From the IMG/VR virus record IMGVR_UViG_3300025450_000063, positions 1 through 37,176 of that record: a stretch of 37,176 nucleotides of DNA. One strand, written 5' to 3'. Positions within the stretch are counted from its first letter, which is position 1. The number at the start of each line of letters is the position of its first letter. The position numbers and the translations under genes were made by a program. Origin of the DNA: a virus. The notes under the pieces were generated by a model. That model was not told where the DNA came from, ran no database searches, and saw only the letters and a list, made by a program, of their open reading frames with translations. Shown here one piece after another: positions 1 to 8,200 of this stretch.

Positions 1-2936
1 GGAAGATTAATAGTATTTGTATGATCAGTATTTGCAAAGCCAACCGTTGCCTTTACTTTACCGTTGCCAGTATCAGCCAATACATAAGCAGTGCCGCTAC
101 CGTTTATAGCACTACTGCTGCTGTTATTGTAACCATTGCTGCTTGTTTGACCATAGTAACCAGCAACACCCCAAACAATACCGCCTTCACCAACATCTTG
201 ATGACCGAAAGAAATGCCTTCGCCACCGATATTGCCGCTAGCAGTCTTACTAAATGTATAAGATGGAGTTGCCCAACTTCCGTTATTTTGGAAGAATGGA
301 TCAATCATAAACAGGTTGCTGTTTTGATAATCAACGCTATCTTTCATACCTTTTACACTGGCAGTTGCAGTTGCACTTACTGGTGTTGCTACTACTTGTG
401 TGCCACTTGAAGTAGCAGTAGTAATTTGATCAGTAGTTACATTATTTGATGATACCTGATTTGTAGTATTAGTAGTTGTTACTGTTGAACCATTAGCAGT
501 GGTAGTTGAACCATCGCTATATGATGTAACAGTAGTTGGAGTTGTATTGATTACTGTTGTTACAGGAGTTGTGTTTGTAGTAGTTGTAATAACAGGAGTG
601 TCGGTTGTAACGGTAGTAGTATATGGAGTTGATACTGTAGTTGTATCAGTTCTTGTAACACTAACATTATTACCGCTATTAGTACTTGCAAATGCAGTAG
701 CATGTGTTGTTGTTGAAGTTCCAGCAATAATAGTTGCTGTTTCTACTGGTGTGCCATAAGCCACGCTAGTAGTTGTAGTAGTTGCGCCATTGGTTGATGT
801 TGATGTTACAATTGGAGTGCCTGGTGCAGTTCCCGTAACAGTCACGCTTGGAGTCCATAGCATATCAATCTGATTGCCATTTTGTGTAATTGCCCAATTG
901 ATATTGCCGATAGAGCCACTAGTTGTTACAAATGCACCGCTAATACCGCCGCTTGCGCTGATGATACTTGTGTATGGTGAGTTTAGTGTAACATTAGTAG
1001 TTTGACCACCGACAATGATTGGAACATACGTTGCGCCACCACCGAGAGTTAAACTACCATTGACGGCAACTTGACTATATGATGGACCGTTATATGTTGT
1101 GCTGAACACGCCATTATTAACAAATGCACCATTGATAGTAGTTGTTCCTGCTCCGCTTACGAATGTACCATTGTTTGTTACAGTATTTGCACTGATAGTA
1201 TAACCAGTATTATCTGTTAAACTACTATTTGCATTAATTGTAACATTGCCAATAGTTTGGAATGTAAAGGCACGAGGAAAGTTGCCATAAGTGCCGATAG
1301 GCGCACTGGTATTTGCAGGATCACCAATGTTACCTTGTAAGGTAGCAGTTGCTGCGCTTGCATTAGTTCCAATATTAACATTAGTAGAATTGGTGGCATC
1401 AGTTGAGCGAATAGCACCCACTTGACTGCCATTGCCTAATAAGTTATATGTGCCATTAGTAGATAGTTGAACATCGCCTGTGATTGTGCCAGCATTATTA
1501 ATGATTGCACCAGTATTATTTGTGCCTAAATTAACAATTGCTAAACCACTGCCGCCAGTGATTGTGCCGCTTGCATTATTATTAATAGTGCTGCCAGCAG
1601 TGCTGTTTAAGAAATCTACGCCAACATCACCAGTAATAGAACCATTGTTGTTGATAGTACCATTATTAGCAACCAACACGCCTGGCATACTGTTTGTTCC
1701 AGTTGGTGTTGCAGTAATAGAACCATCATTGTTTAGAATACCATGACCATAACCATTTATAATAACACCATTGCCATTAGTAACAGTAATAGTGCCAGTT
1801 GATGTATTATTAACTGTTGCTGTGCCTGTGCTGCCAGTTCCATTGAAAGATGCTATGATACCAAATGCTGAATAAGTGTTATTACCATTAGTTGCACCAC
1901 TGGTATTGGCAGTTATAGTTCCACTATTAGTAATTGTTACGTTGGCACTAGTGCTGCTGCTTTGTTGAGCATTGATACCACTGCCATTATTAGTAGTAAT
2001 AGTTCCGCCATTTGTAATTGTAGTTGTAGTAGCACTAGTAGCACTAATGCCTGCGTTAGTTCCACCAACATTGATTGTGCCATTGTTAGTGATGCTTGTA
2101 TCAGTAGTTTGACCCAGTGATGTGGTAATAGTTGTGCCGTTTGCATTAGTGCTAGTAGTAGCAGCAGGCGCACCAGATGGATTGCTTACATTCATAGTAG
2201 AATTGTAACCACCTGCTTGACCACTTGTTGTACCACCAGTTGCGCTTGGACCACCACCGTTTTGGTTAGCAACAAGACCTACAGTGCTTTGACCTGGTGT
2301 TCCGCTGCTATTAACGATACAAGCATTGCTTCCACCCCATGCACCCTGACAAGCACCAAAGCCTGGACTTGCTGACCAACCTTGTGCTGTAATGCCATTG
2401 TAAGGACCAAACTCTGGATTATAAACTAAGTTATTTCCACCATTGAGTGTTAGAGTTGGCGCACGATACCATGGACCATAATCGCCTGCCCAATAGCTGC
2501 CATCAATACCATACATAGATACTTTGGCATATGCTACAGTAGCACAACTACCACCGCAATTAGTGCTGCTGACACTTAGTGTTGTCCAAGGAACAGCAGG
2601 ATCGATTTGTGGATTACCGCCGAGTGCGGTAGGATTAGGCAAGTTACCACTGTAACTAGTATTAACAGTAGATACCAGTTGGTTATTACCATTATAAAAT
2701 TCTATTTTTACGTTTGCAGTATCACTTTGTCCTGCACGACCGCCGCCATTATGGGCTAGGACACTAAAAGTAAATGTGCCACCTTGTTGCATAGTGCTAT
2801 CAAATACAACACTTTGACTAATTGTTGTTGTGACATAAGCAGTTGCAATACTATTGTAAATATTATCTGCGTGTGCATTTGAGGCTGCAACAAAACCTAC
2901 CATCGCAGCGATGGCTGTAATAAGTTTTTTAAACAT
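1..2936 (-). CDS. Secreted autotransporter-like adhesin (3' end outside window)
   Basis: The frame is open from an ATG at 2936 to the left edge, about 978 codons, so the C-terminus is missing. The first 23 residues (MFKKLITAIAAMVGFVAASNAHA) form a clear Sec signal peptide with an AHA cleavage site. Next comes a beta-rich domain (about 25-230) with four cysteines, then a long Asn/Gly/Thr-rich stretch with repeated 'I-x-N-x-GTI' units, as in the beta-solenoid passengers of autotransporters. A Thr/Val-rich linker follows, and the last visible part (repeated Gly-aromatic beta strands, for example GGIVWGVAGYYG) resembles the start of an autotransporter beta-barrel. Shine-Dalgarno AAGGGA lies 6 bases before the ATG. 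The role is inferred: export to the surface of the infected cell. Signal peptide and repeats are seen; the barrel assignment is less certain. Confidence 0.72.
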   Translation of the reverse strand, partial: MFKKLITAIAAMVGFVAASNAHADNIYNSIATAYVTTTISQSVVFDSTMQQGGTFTFSVLAHNGGGRAGQSDTANVKIEFYNGNNQLVSTVNTSYSGNLPNPTALGGNPQIDPAVPWTTLSVSSTNCGGSCATVAYAKVSMYGIDGSYWAGDYGPWYRAPTLTLNGGNNLVYNPEFGPYNGITAQGWSASPGFGACQGAWGGSNACIVNSSGTPGQSTVGLVANQNGGGPSATGGTTSGQAGGYNSTMNVSNPSGAPAATTSTNANGTTITTSLGQTTDTSITNNGTINVGGTNAGISATSATTTTITNGGTITTNNGSGINAQQSSSTSANVTITNSGTITANTSGATNGNNTYSAFGIIASFNGTGSTGTATVNNTSTGTITVTNGNGVIINGYGHGILNNDGSITATPTGTNSMPGVLVANNGTINNNGSITGDVGVDFLNSTAGSTINNNASGTITGGSGLAIVNLGTNNTGAIINNAGTITGDVQLSTNGTYNLLGNGSQVGAIRSTDATNSTNVNIGTNASAATATLQGNIGDPANTSAPIGTYGNFPRAFTFQTIGNVTINANSSLTDNTGYTISANTVTNNGTFVSGAGTTTINGAFVNNGVFSTTYNGPSYSQVAVNGSLTLGGGATYVPIIVGGQTTNVTLNSPYTSIISASGGISGAFVTTSGSIGNINWAITQNGNQIDMLWTPSVTVTGTAPGTPIVTSTSTNGATTTTTSVAYGTPVETATIIAGTSTTTHATAFASTNSGNNVSVTRTDTTTVSTPYTTTVTTDTPVITTTTNTTPVTTVINTTPTTVTSYSDGSTTTANGSTVTTTNTTNQVSSNNVTTDQITTATSSGTQVVATPVSATATASVKGMKDSVDYQNSNLFMIDPFFQNNGSWATPSYTFSKTASGNIGGEGISFGHQDVGEGGIVWGVAGYYGQTSSNGYNNSSSSAINGSGTAYVLADTGNGKVKATVGFANTDHTNTINL

Positions 2937-3054
2937 AATTTTCCCTTGATTTGATTGATATTCGTTGAAATTGTTGAATATAATTGAATCGTTGAAAAAC
3001 TATGTGTAATTGAATGTATGATATTTAGCCCAACATTTATGACATTCCTGTTCC

Positions 3055-3062
3055 AATAAATA
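3055..3062 (+). promoter_or_regulatory. T4-type late promoter box for the lipase gene
   Basis: AATAAATA followed by TT lies 22 bases before the lipase ATG, with AAGGGAG (3070-3076) as ribosome binding site between. This matches the T4 late consensus TATAAATA except at the first base. It sits in the divergent gap 2937-3084 between the autotransporter-like gene and the lipase; the minus strand of that gap has only a weaker box (CATAAATG near 3038). Confidence 0.5.
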
Positions 3063-3084
3063 TTATTATAAGGGAGAATCAATT

Positions 3085-3843
3085 ATGTTAAAAGACCAAA
3101 GCCTACCTGAATTAGCCGTTACTATGGCACAAATTGCCAGTGATGCATACAAAGATAATTATTTTGAAGTATTTGATAATCTTGGTTTTACCAAGTATAA
3201 GTTTCTGGATAACGAAGGCGCACAAGGTTATGTTGCAGCCAGCAAGAATGAAGTAATTGTTTCTTGCCGAGGCACACAGCCAACACAGCCAAATGATTTA
3301 CTTGCCGACCTTGATACTATTCCAAAACGTCACGGCAAAGGATGGGTCCATGAAGGTTTCCGTCGTGAAGCACGTAAAATTCTTGACCAAGTTTTAGATT
3401 GGGCAGCGAAGAATAAGGGCAAAGATATATATGTTACTGGTCACAGTCTTGGTGCTGCAATGGCACTTTATATCACCCAAGAACTAGAATTTGCTGGATA
3501 TCCGCCAACGAAACTTATGACCTTTGGACAGCCTCGTCTTGGAAATGCTGATTATGTTGCAGATATTAAAACTGACCACTATCGTTTTGTAAATTGCAAT
3601 GATATGGTTACGCATGTGCCACCGCCAGTGCTGCTATTCAAGCATCATGGACAACTATGTTATATCAATTTCTATGGCAACATTCGTCCGCTAAGCCGTT
3701 ATCAACGCTTCAAGGATAGCATGAGAGCGCATTGGCGTTGTTGGAAGAAGGGTCAGTTGTTTGATGGCTTATATGACCACAACATGGGTCTTTATATTGA
3801 AAAATTGACCAATATTCGTGATACTGGTCAAAGTATTAATTAA
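3085..3843 (+). CDS. Class 3 (fungal-type) lipase/esterase
   Basis: The 252-residue alpha/beta hydrolase has the lipase nucleophile elbow GHSLGAA with Ser121. The other triad members fit Asp173 (in NCNDMVTHVPP) and His232 (in YDHNMGLY). The segment MTFGQPRLGN (145-154) after the elbow is characteristic of the Lipase_3 family. The expected reaction is hydrolysis of acylglycerol or phospholipid esters. There is no signal peptide, so the product is probably cytoplasmic unless released at lysis. A strong AAGGGAG site lies 8 bases before the ATG. The gene is one of few on the plus strand and its stop overlaps that of the convergent cell-wall hydrolase gene by 3 bases. A role in envelope breakdown or lipid scavenging is inference. 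Confidence 0.8.
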   Translation: MLKDQSLPELAVTMAQIASDAYKDNYFEVFDNLGFTKYKFLDNEGAQGYVAASKNEVIVSCRGTQPTQPNDLLADLDTIPKRHGKGWVHEGFRREARKILDQVLDWAAKNKGKDIYVTGHSLGAAMALYITQELEFAGYPPTKLMTFGQPRLGNADYVADIKTDHYRFVNCNDMVTHVPPPVLLFKHHGQLCYINFYGNIRPLSRYQRFKDSMRAHWRCWKKGQLFDGLYDHNMGLYIEKLTNIRDTGQSIN

Positions 3844-4310
3844 TTTGCATCCGTATAAAACCAATGGTGTCCTATCTTTTTAATAAACTTGAACTGTTTA
3901 TTCTTAAAGGGTTTATTATTAAAGTATAGCGCACCATCGGTTGGATCAACCATATAGGTTGAATACAACACCATCATCGCAATGCTGTAAAAATCATTGC
4001 GGTCATCTACTTTTTCTATTGGTTTAAATGGAAAACATATAAAAGTAAATTGGCAATCAAGCCCATGTCTTTCATAAACAATCTTACATGGTGAGTTAGG
4101 AAACTTGCCACTCTGCAATCTGTTACGAATTACCCACGCAATAGCAACTTGTCCTTGATAGTCTTCGCCACGAGCCTCATTATAAACGGCTTGTGCAACA
4201 CACTCGCTAGGATTTTCCGCAACAATAGGTTTTTGGGGTTTGGGGTCTTTGGCTAAAACAGGATAACTCACTGTCAAGAGCAGCGCCAAAGAGATTATAA
4301 ATTTTTTCAT
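3840..4310 (-). CDS. Exported SleB-type cell-wall hydrolase (probable endolysin)
   Basis: The start is set at the ATG at 4310, preceded by GAGGG; the frame runs on upstream to 4361 but that part lies in the tmRNA terminator. The first 20 residues (MKKFIISLALLLTVSYPVLA) form a Sec signal peptide. The mature part matches the SleB/hydrolase_2 fold: AVYNEARGE (41-49) with the presumed catalytic Glu45, GQVAIAWVIRNRL (53-65), CQFTF (86-90) and ALYF (127-130). The family cleaves peptidoglycan glycan strands. Four cysteines (37, 75, 86, 92) fit a periplasmic protein with disulfides. The export signal suggests lysis without full dependence on a holin. It lies directly downstream of the tmRNA, on the same strand. 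Confidence 0.8.
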   Translation of the reverse strand: MKKFIISLALLLTVSYPVLAKDPKPQKPIVAENPSECVAQAVYNEARGEDYQGQVAIAWVIRNRLQSGKFPNSPCKIVYERHGLDCQFTFICFPFKPIEKVDDRNDFYSIAMMVLYSTYMVDPTDGALYFNNKPFKNKQFKFIKKIGHHWFYTDAN

Positions 4311-4320
4311 CGCCCTCAAT

Positions 4321-4357
4321 AAAAAAGTGCAACCATTTCTGTTTCTAGGCTGGTTGC
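4321..4357 (-). terminator. Hairpin and U-tract after the tmRNA tag
   Basis: On the minus strand GCAACCA (4357-4351) pairs with TGGTTGC (4335-4329) over a 15-base loop, followed by AC and six T. This has the form of a Rho-independent terminator and would end the tmRNA transcript 13 bases past the tag stop codon. The hairpin could instead belong to the coding piece. Read-through would feed the hydrolase gene, whose ribosome binding site follows. Confidence 0.55.
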
Positions 4358-4369
4358 CCACCCAATGAA

Positions 4370-4414
4370 TTACGCCGCTAGGCGCATTTCAAATGGAGCG
4401 TTATCATTCGCTGC
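4370..4414 (-). other. ssrA: tmRNA proteolysis tag reading frame
   Basis: Starting at a GCA resume codon, the frame encodes AANDNAPFEMRLAA and ends at TAA. The ANDN start and hydrophobic LAA end are the features read by SspB/ClpX-type adaptors and proteases in alphaproteobacteria (Caulobacter uses a similar AANDN...AA tag). The resume codon is assigned by analogy. Confidence 0.9.
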
Positions 4415-4495
4415 ATTTACTTTTTTTGGTCTATAAAGCAACCAACCTACTATCTACTTCAACCCTTTCAACGTCAATCGATCCCTTGCTGGCCC

Positions 4496-4569
4496 ATCAA
4501 AGATACATCGGGTGTTCGGAAAAACCTATTACACCATATTTGTTCCGACTATGGAAACCAATGTATCTG
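4496..4569 (-). ncRNA. tmRNA intervening segment (removed on maturation)
   Basis: The 74 bases between CCA and the coding piece carry an 8-bp inverted repeat: AGATACAT (4568-4561) and ATGTATCT (4508-4501), which extends the acceptor helix in the precursor. Inside it TCGGAA and TTCCGA (4548-4543 and 4521-4516) make a second stem. Known permuted tmRNAs lose this segment by tRNA-type processing, giving two RNAs held by base pairing; that step is inferred here. Confidence 0.8.
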
Positions 4570-4632
4570 TGGTGGACCAGGAGGCAGTCGAAGCCTCGTC
4601 TTGCCCGCCTATTAGTTGCTATCAACGATAGT
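4570..4632 (-). ncRNA. ssrA: tmRNA acceptor piece
   Basis: The T-arm has a perfect 5-bp stem with a 7-base TTCGACT loop and abuts the acceptor strand CTGGTCC, then discriminator A and an encoded CCA ending at 4570. A small hairpin CTATC-GTT-GATAG lies near the 5' end. The 5' end (about 4632) is inferred from the -10 box at 4639-4644; processing could trim it. Confidence 0.85.
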
Positions 4633-4638
4633 ATATTA

Positions 4639-4667
4639 TTTATAGCATAGGATTTTTATTATGTCAA
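4639..4667 (-). promoter_or_regulatory. Sigma70-type promoter of the tmRNA
   Basis: TTGACA (4667-4662) and TATAAA (4644-4639) are separated by exactly 17 bases on the minus strand, close to the bacterial housekeeping consensus. The -10 region reads TATAAATA, so it also matches a phage late box. Transcription would start near 4632, at the presumed 5' end of the acceptor piece. Confidence 0.72.
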
Positions 4668-4683
4668 GATTTTATTTGTTATT

Positions 4684-4716
4684 TGTGGAGCAGAGATAAA
4701 TAAATGTGGAGCAGAG
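4684..4716 (+). repeat. 12-bp direct repeat flanking a late box, before the HNH gene
   Basis: TGTGGAGCAGAG occurs at 4684-4695 and again at 4705-4716, a 21-base period. The second copy supplies the GGAG ribosome binding site of the gene at 4719. GATAAATA (4695-4702) between them resembles a T4 late box. A local duplication could mark the insertion edge of the endonuclease gene; that is inference. Confidence 0.6.
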
Positions 4717-4718
4717 TT

Positions 4719-5249
4719 ATGGCAAAGATTTTATTAAATTGTAAGAATTGTGAAAAAGATTTTTCGTTAGACAAACGAGAACATGACAGGCATGTTAAAA
4801 AAGGAAGAGATTATTTTTTCTGTGGGTTATCTTGTTCTACCTCTTTTAGAAATAAAAATCTATCACAAGAAACACGACAAGAAATTAGTAAGAAATTGAG
4901 TGATAAATGGAAAGATAACAAATATGGTATAGGAAATGCCAATAATAAGAAAGGTGATTTTACTTGGTTCCTGAACAGAGCAAGGCAAAGAAAGAAGGAA
5001 ATGGATATTGATGAAGACCATTTGAAGTCTATATGGACTGGATTCTGTGCTATATCAAATGTTCCAATTGAAATGAAACATTACAAAAATAAAACATTCT
5101 TAACAACTGCTTCATTGGATAGAATAGATTCAAGTAAAGGTTATATAAAAGGCAATGTTCAATTTGTTGCGTATGGCATGAATCTTGCAAAAAATAACTT
5201 TACAGATGATGAATTAAAAAGTTTTATTACTTTAATAAGACAACATTGA
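4719..5249 (+). CDS. HNH/Vsr-like homing-type endonuclease
   Basis: The ATG at 4719 is preferred over the in-frame ATG at 4704 because GGAG lies 7 bases before it; the product has 176 residues. An N-terminal zinc-binding pattern (Cys8, Cys11, Cys35, Cys39) is followed by a basic region. The C-terminal block contains SLDRIDSSKGYIKGNVQFV (about 133-151), a motif shared by free-standing phage endonucleases of the HNH or EDxHD type. It cuts DNA and may promote its own spread. It lies between the tmRNA and the baseplate module and points opposite to its neighbours, as expected for a mobile insert. The exact nuclease subclass is uncertain. Confidence 0.72.
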   Translation: MAKILLNCKNCEKDFSLDKREHDRHVKKGRDYFFCGLSCSTSFRNKNLSQETRQEISKKLSDKWKDNKYGIGNANNKKGDFTWFLNRARQRKKEMDIDEDHLKSIWTGFCAISNVPIEMKHYKNKTFLTTASLDRIDSSKGYIKGNVQFVAYGMNLAKNNFTDDELKSFITLIRQH

Positions 5250-5267
5250 TAAGGGTTATGTCAAGAG

Positions 5268-8200
5268 TTATTTTGTTTGTCCATCAGGACCAGCAGAACC
5301 CCATGCATTATTAATGTTACGATCCATTTGAGTATTGGTAACATTCAGAATAGAGTTAAACGCAGTGCGTAATTTGTCCATAAACTGTGGCAAAACTGCA
5401 CTTCCCAATAACGTAGAAGCTAAACCTTCCACATTACTTGGAGTAATTTGTGCCAACATTTCTAAAACGCCATATACCATTTGATCAGTAAAGAATGGCG
5501 TGTTGAACTTTGTAGTTCCGATATTGCCATACAACATTTTATTGATAATAGAGAAAAGTGTAGCAACAAAAATATCATTATTGGTAAGTGCCAATCCATT
5601 TTGGTCAAGGGTAGCAAATTGATTTTGCACACCATTTAAACCAATAATATATGCTTTGTTACCAACCACGATAGTATTTCTATTAATTGCTTGTTGTAAA
5701 ATGCTTAGACCTATATTTTCACGAACTTCTGGCGATGTATTTGCCCACTGTAAATCATAATATGTTTCGTCAGCTTGTGCAGGCAACATTTCTGCTGGGT
5801 TATATCCATTGCTAATAAGCAGTTGATTGCGCAATTCAACATACGTATCAGCAGGTGTTTGCGGAATAATTTGATCTGTTAAGTTTTCTGGCACATATGG
5901 TACATTGCCAGTATAAGCGTCTAAGTAGAAACTAGCAGGATCACGATAGTATTTGCTATGCGGCAATCTAAATCGTTCTACATTAACGCCAAGTGGTTCA
6001 AGTGCAGCAGCATTGCGACCCATGCGCATTGCGCCCTTAATAGCATCGCCATAGATATTATCGCTTGCTACACGCTCCAAGTAATCACCAATTTGACCAT
6101 AGCCAGTCTGCAAACCATGATAAGGCAAGCTATCAGCAAATACATATGCATTTACTGGACTATTGCTTACTGGCTCAAACAGATTGATTCCCCACGTACT
6201 AATATGATGATTTTCTTTTAAAATTTGTGCGCAACTTGCTGCATGTCCTGCTTCACTTGCTTGTAGTGCTGCTTGAATTGTAGGATCAGGATTATTCTTA
6301 ATAACTGTTAGTTGTGCCTCAATAGCAGCAACCAAGGCATATACAGCAGAATCAAGTGTTGTATAAACAGTGCCGTTTATGTTAATACTATCTGCAGAAG
6401 CAGGTTGATCGCCACTTGCTGCGCTGCCAGGTACATGATAGCCACCAGAAAGTAAAATTTGTAACTGCACAATTAAACTGTTTAATAATTGACCGTCCGC
6501 AGTTGCCATAACTTTATTGTTAGCATCAATAATATAAGGAAGTGTGTCATTATGCACATAACCAGCGGGCGTTCCAACAAAATCAGCCATAGTTAATTCA
6601 CCGATGCTTCCACCACCATAACCATATGTTTGATATAGTTTATCTGTTGCGCCACTATACATTGGAGTGCTCATTTGACTTAAATGATTTAAGTCAATGC
6701 CAGCATCAGTTTTAGATAGTGCAGTGCCAACATCATTAAATGTTTTTGAACGAGTTATGCCCAAACTTAACATATGCTGACCCAAATCTGCAAAATTTTT
6801 ACTTGGTCCAGTAGCGGCAAGATCAGGACACATATGATTAATATCAGTTAGCTGACCTAGATTGTCTATCGGCACACCAATATTAAATTTTGCGCTTACT
6901 GCACCAATTGCTGCCTGATCAGTAACATTGTTTAATATTTTCTGAACAGCCGCATCGTGTGCAGGATTATCGATACCAGCAACTGGCAAGCCTGCACTTA
7001 TTACACTATTAGTAATACCTGTAACTTTGCCCAAGCCTGCATTAATAATTTGGCTAGCAACATTTGATGGTTGTTGCAATCGTAGTAGGCTACCAGTTGA
7101 GAAATTTCCAAGATTTTGCATGTTAGAAGCGGCTGCTGGTATATTGCTGCTTAACGCACTCATACCAAAACTAACTACTCCGTTATTATTTGCAAAGTTT
7201 GCACCAAGAGCACCAGGTCCATTTGCACCAAAACACAAACCGGCAGCTTCTGATGCTGCACCAATCATGCTGTTACTAATACCACCATACGCACTACTAA
7301 TACCAATGTTTTGCATAAACTGATTAGCGGCACCAAAAGAAGCACCGCCTATCATATTGTTTGCGACACGATTAATAACGCCATTCAACCCACCGCCAGC
7401 GGCAATTTGTTGCATTGCATTTGGAAGAGCAAGTGGATTTTGTAATATTCCGTTAAGTGGTCCCAATAAACCACCAACTGCGCCATTTACTGCACCACCA
7501 AGAATGTTAGTAATACCACTTGGCAATACACCAGTTAAACTTGGTAAAATACCGCTACCCATGCTGCTAAGTGCTTGCATTGCACCACCAGTAAGTTGAT
7601 TAAGCGGACCTGCAGCCTGACCTAATAAGCCACTAAGACCACCACCCAAGACATTACCAAGTGAGCCAAATGCTCCACCAATCGCACCAGTGATACCTGT
7701 TGCTCCTAATGCACTTGTCAAGCCACCAAGGATGCTGTTTAAACCTAACCCTAAACCACCGAATAAACCAGCGCCAGCAATTGCACCAAGGATGCCCATG
7801 CCAGCACCAGCACAACCTGCGCCAGTACCAGGCGCAGCGCCTCGTGCATTTTGTGGTAAATTAGCAGCGGCACCACCTTTAGAAACTTGACCGTTATATG
7901 TTCCATTAATAAGTGCTGCTTCATCTGCACGGCGACCTGGATTACTGCTTAACGCACCAAGCTGACCAGCCATTTGATTGCCATCACCAGTTTGCGCAGC
8001 AGCAACAGCATCACTTAAACATGGACTATTAGGACCATAATTATAAGCAGCATCAACATACGCTGCTTGTTGTTCTGGGGTCATGCTATCCCATGCAGGA
8101 CCAATACGATTAGCAATAGCAGGTGCATAAGTGCTTTGAATCTGATTCTGCATTAATGCTTGTGCATCACTTTGACTTATTGATTGCCCAGGCGTAACAG

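Larger units (their letters stand above)
4329..4632 (-). ncRNA. ssrA: Circularly permuted (two-piece type) tmRNA
   Basis: tmRNA rescues stalled ribosomes and tags nascent proteins for proteolysis. The gene order on the minus strand is acceptor piece, intervening segment, coding piece, as in alphaproteobacterial permuted ssrA. The acceptor piece ends with a T-arm (GAGGC-TTCGACT-GCCTC, 4597-4581), CTGGTCC (4580-4574), A and CCA (4572-4570). The coding piece starts with GGGCCAG (4495-4489), which pairs with CTGGTCC over 7 bp including a G3-U70 wobble, the identity element for alanyl-tRNA synthetase. The GGGATCGA that follows resembles the tmRNA D-loop region. The tag ORF (4414-4370) reads AANDNAPFEMRLAA, then TAA. 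TTGGT (TGCTTTATAG) ACCAA just before the tag is a candidate PK1 helix. The outer ends are approximate: 5' from the promoter, 3' from the hairpin. Confidence 0.93.

Noticed and set aside
499-759. Val/Thr-rich plus-strand frame
   Set aside because: It is the reverse image of the Thr-rich linker of the autotransporter-like gene, with no start signals.
4311-4361. Upstream extension of the SleB-type hydrolase
   Set aside because: It covers the terminator hairpin and would bury the signal peptide; GAGGG supports the ATG at 4310.
4570-4600. T-arm plus CCA as an ordinary tRNA-Ala 3' half
   Set aside because: No anticodon arm is in the correct place, and the matching acceptor strand lies downstream next to a tag ORF, as in permuted tmRNA.
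4393-4650. 85-codon plus-strand open frame
   Set aside because: It lies antisense to the tmRNA, has no ribosome binding site and is explained by the structured RNA gene.
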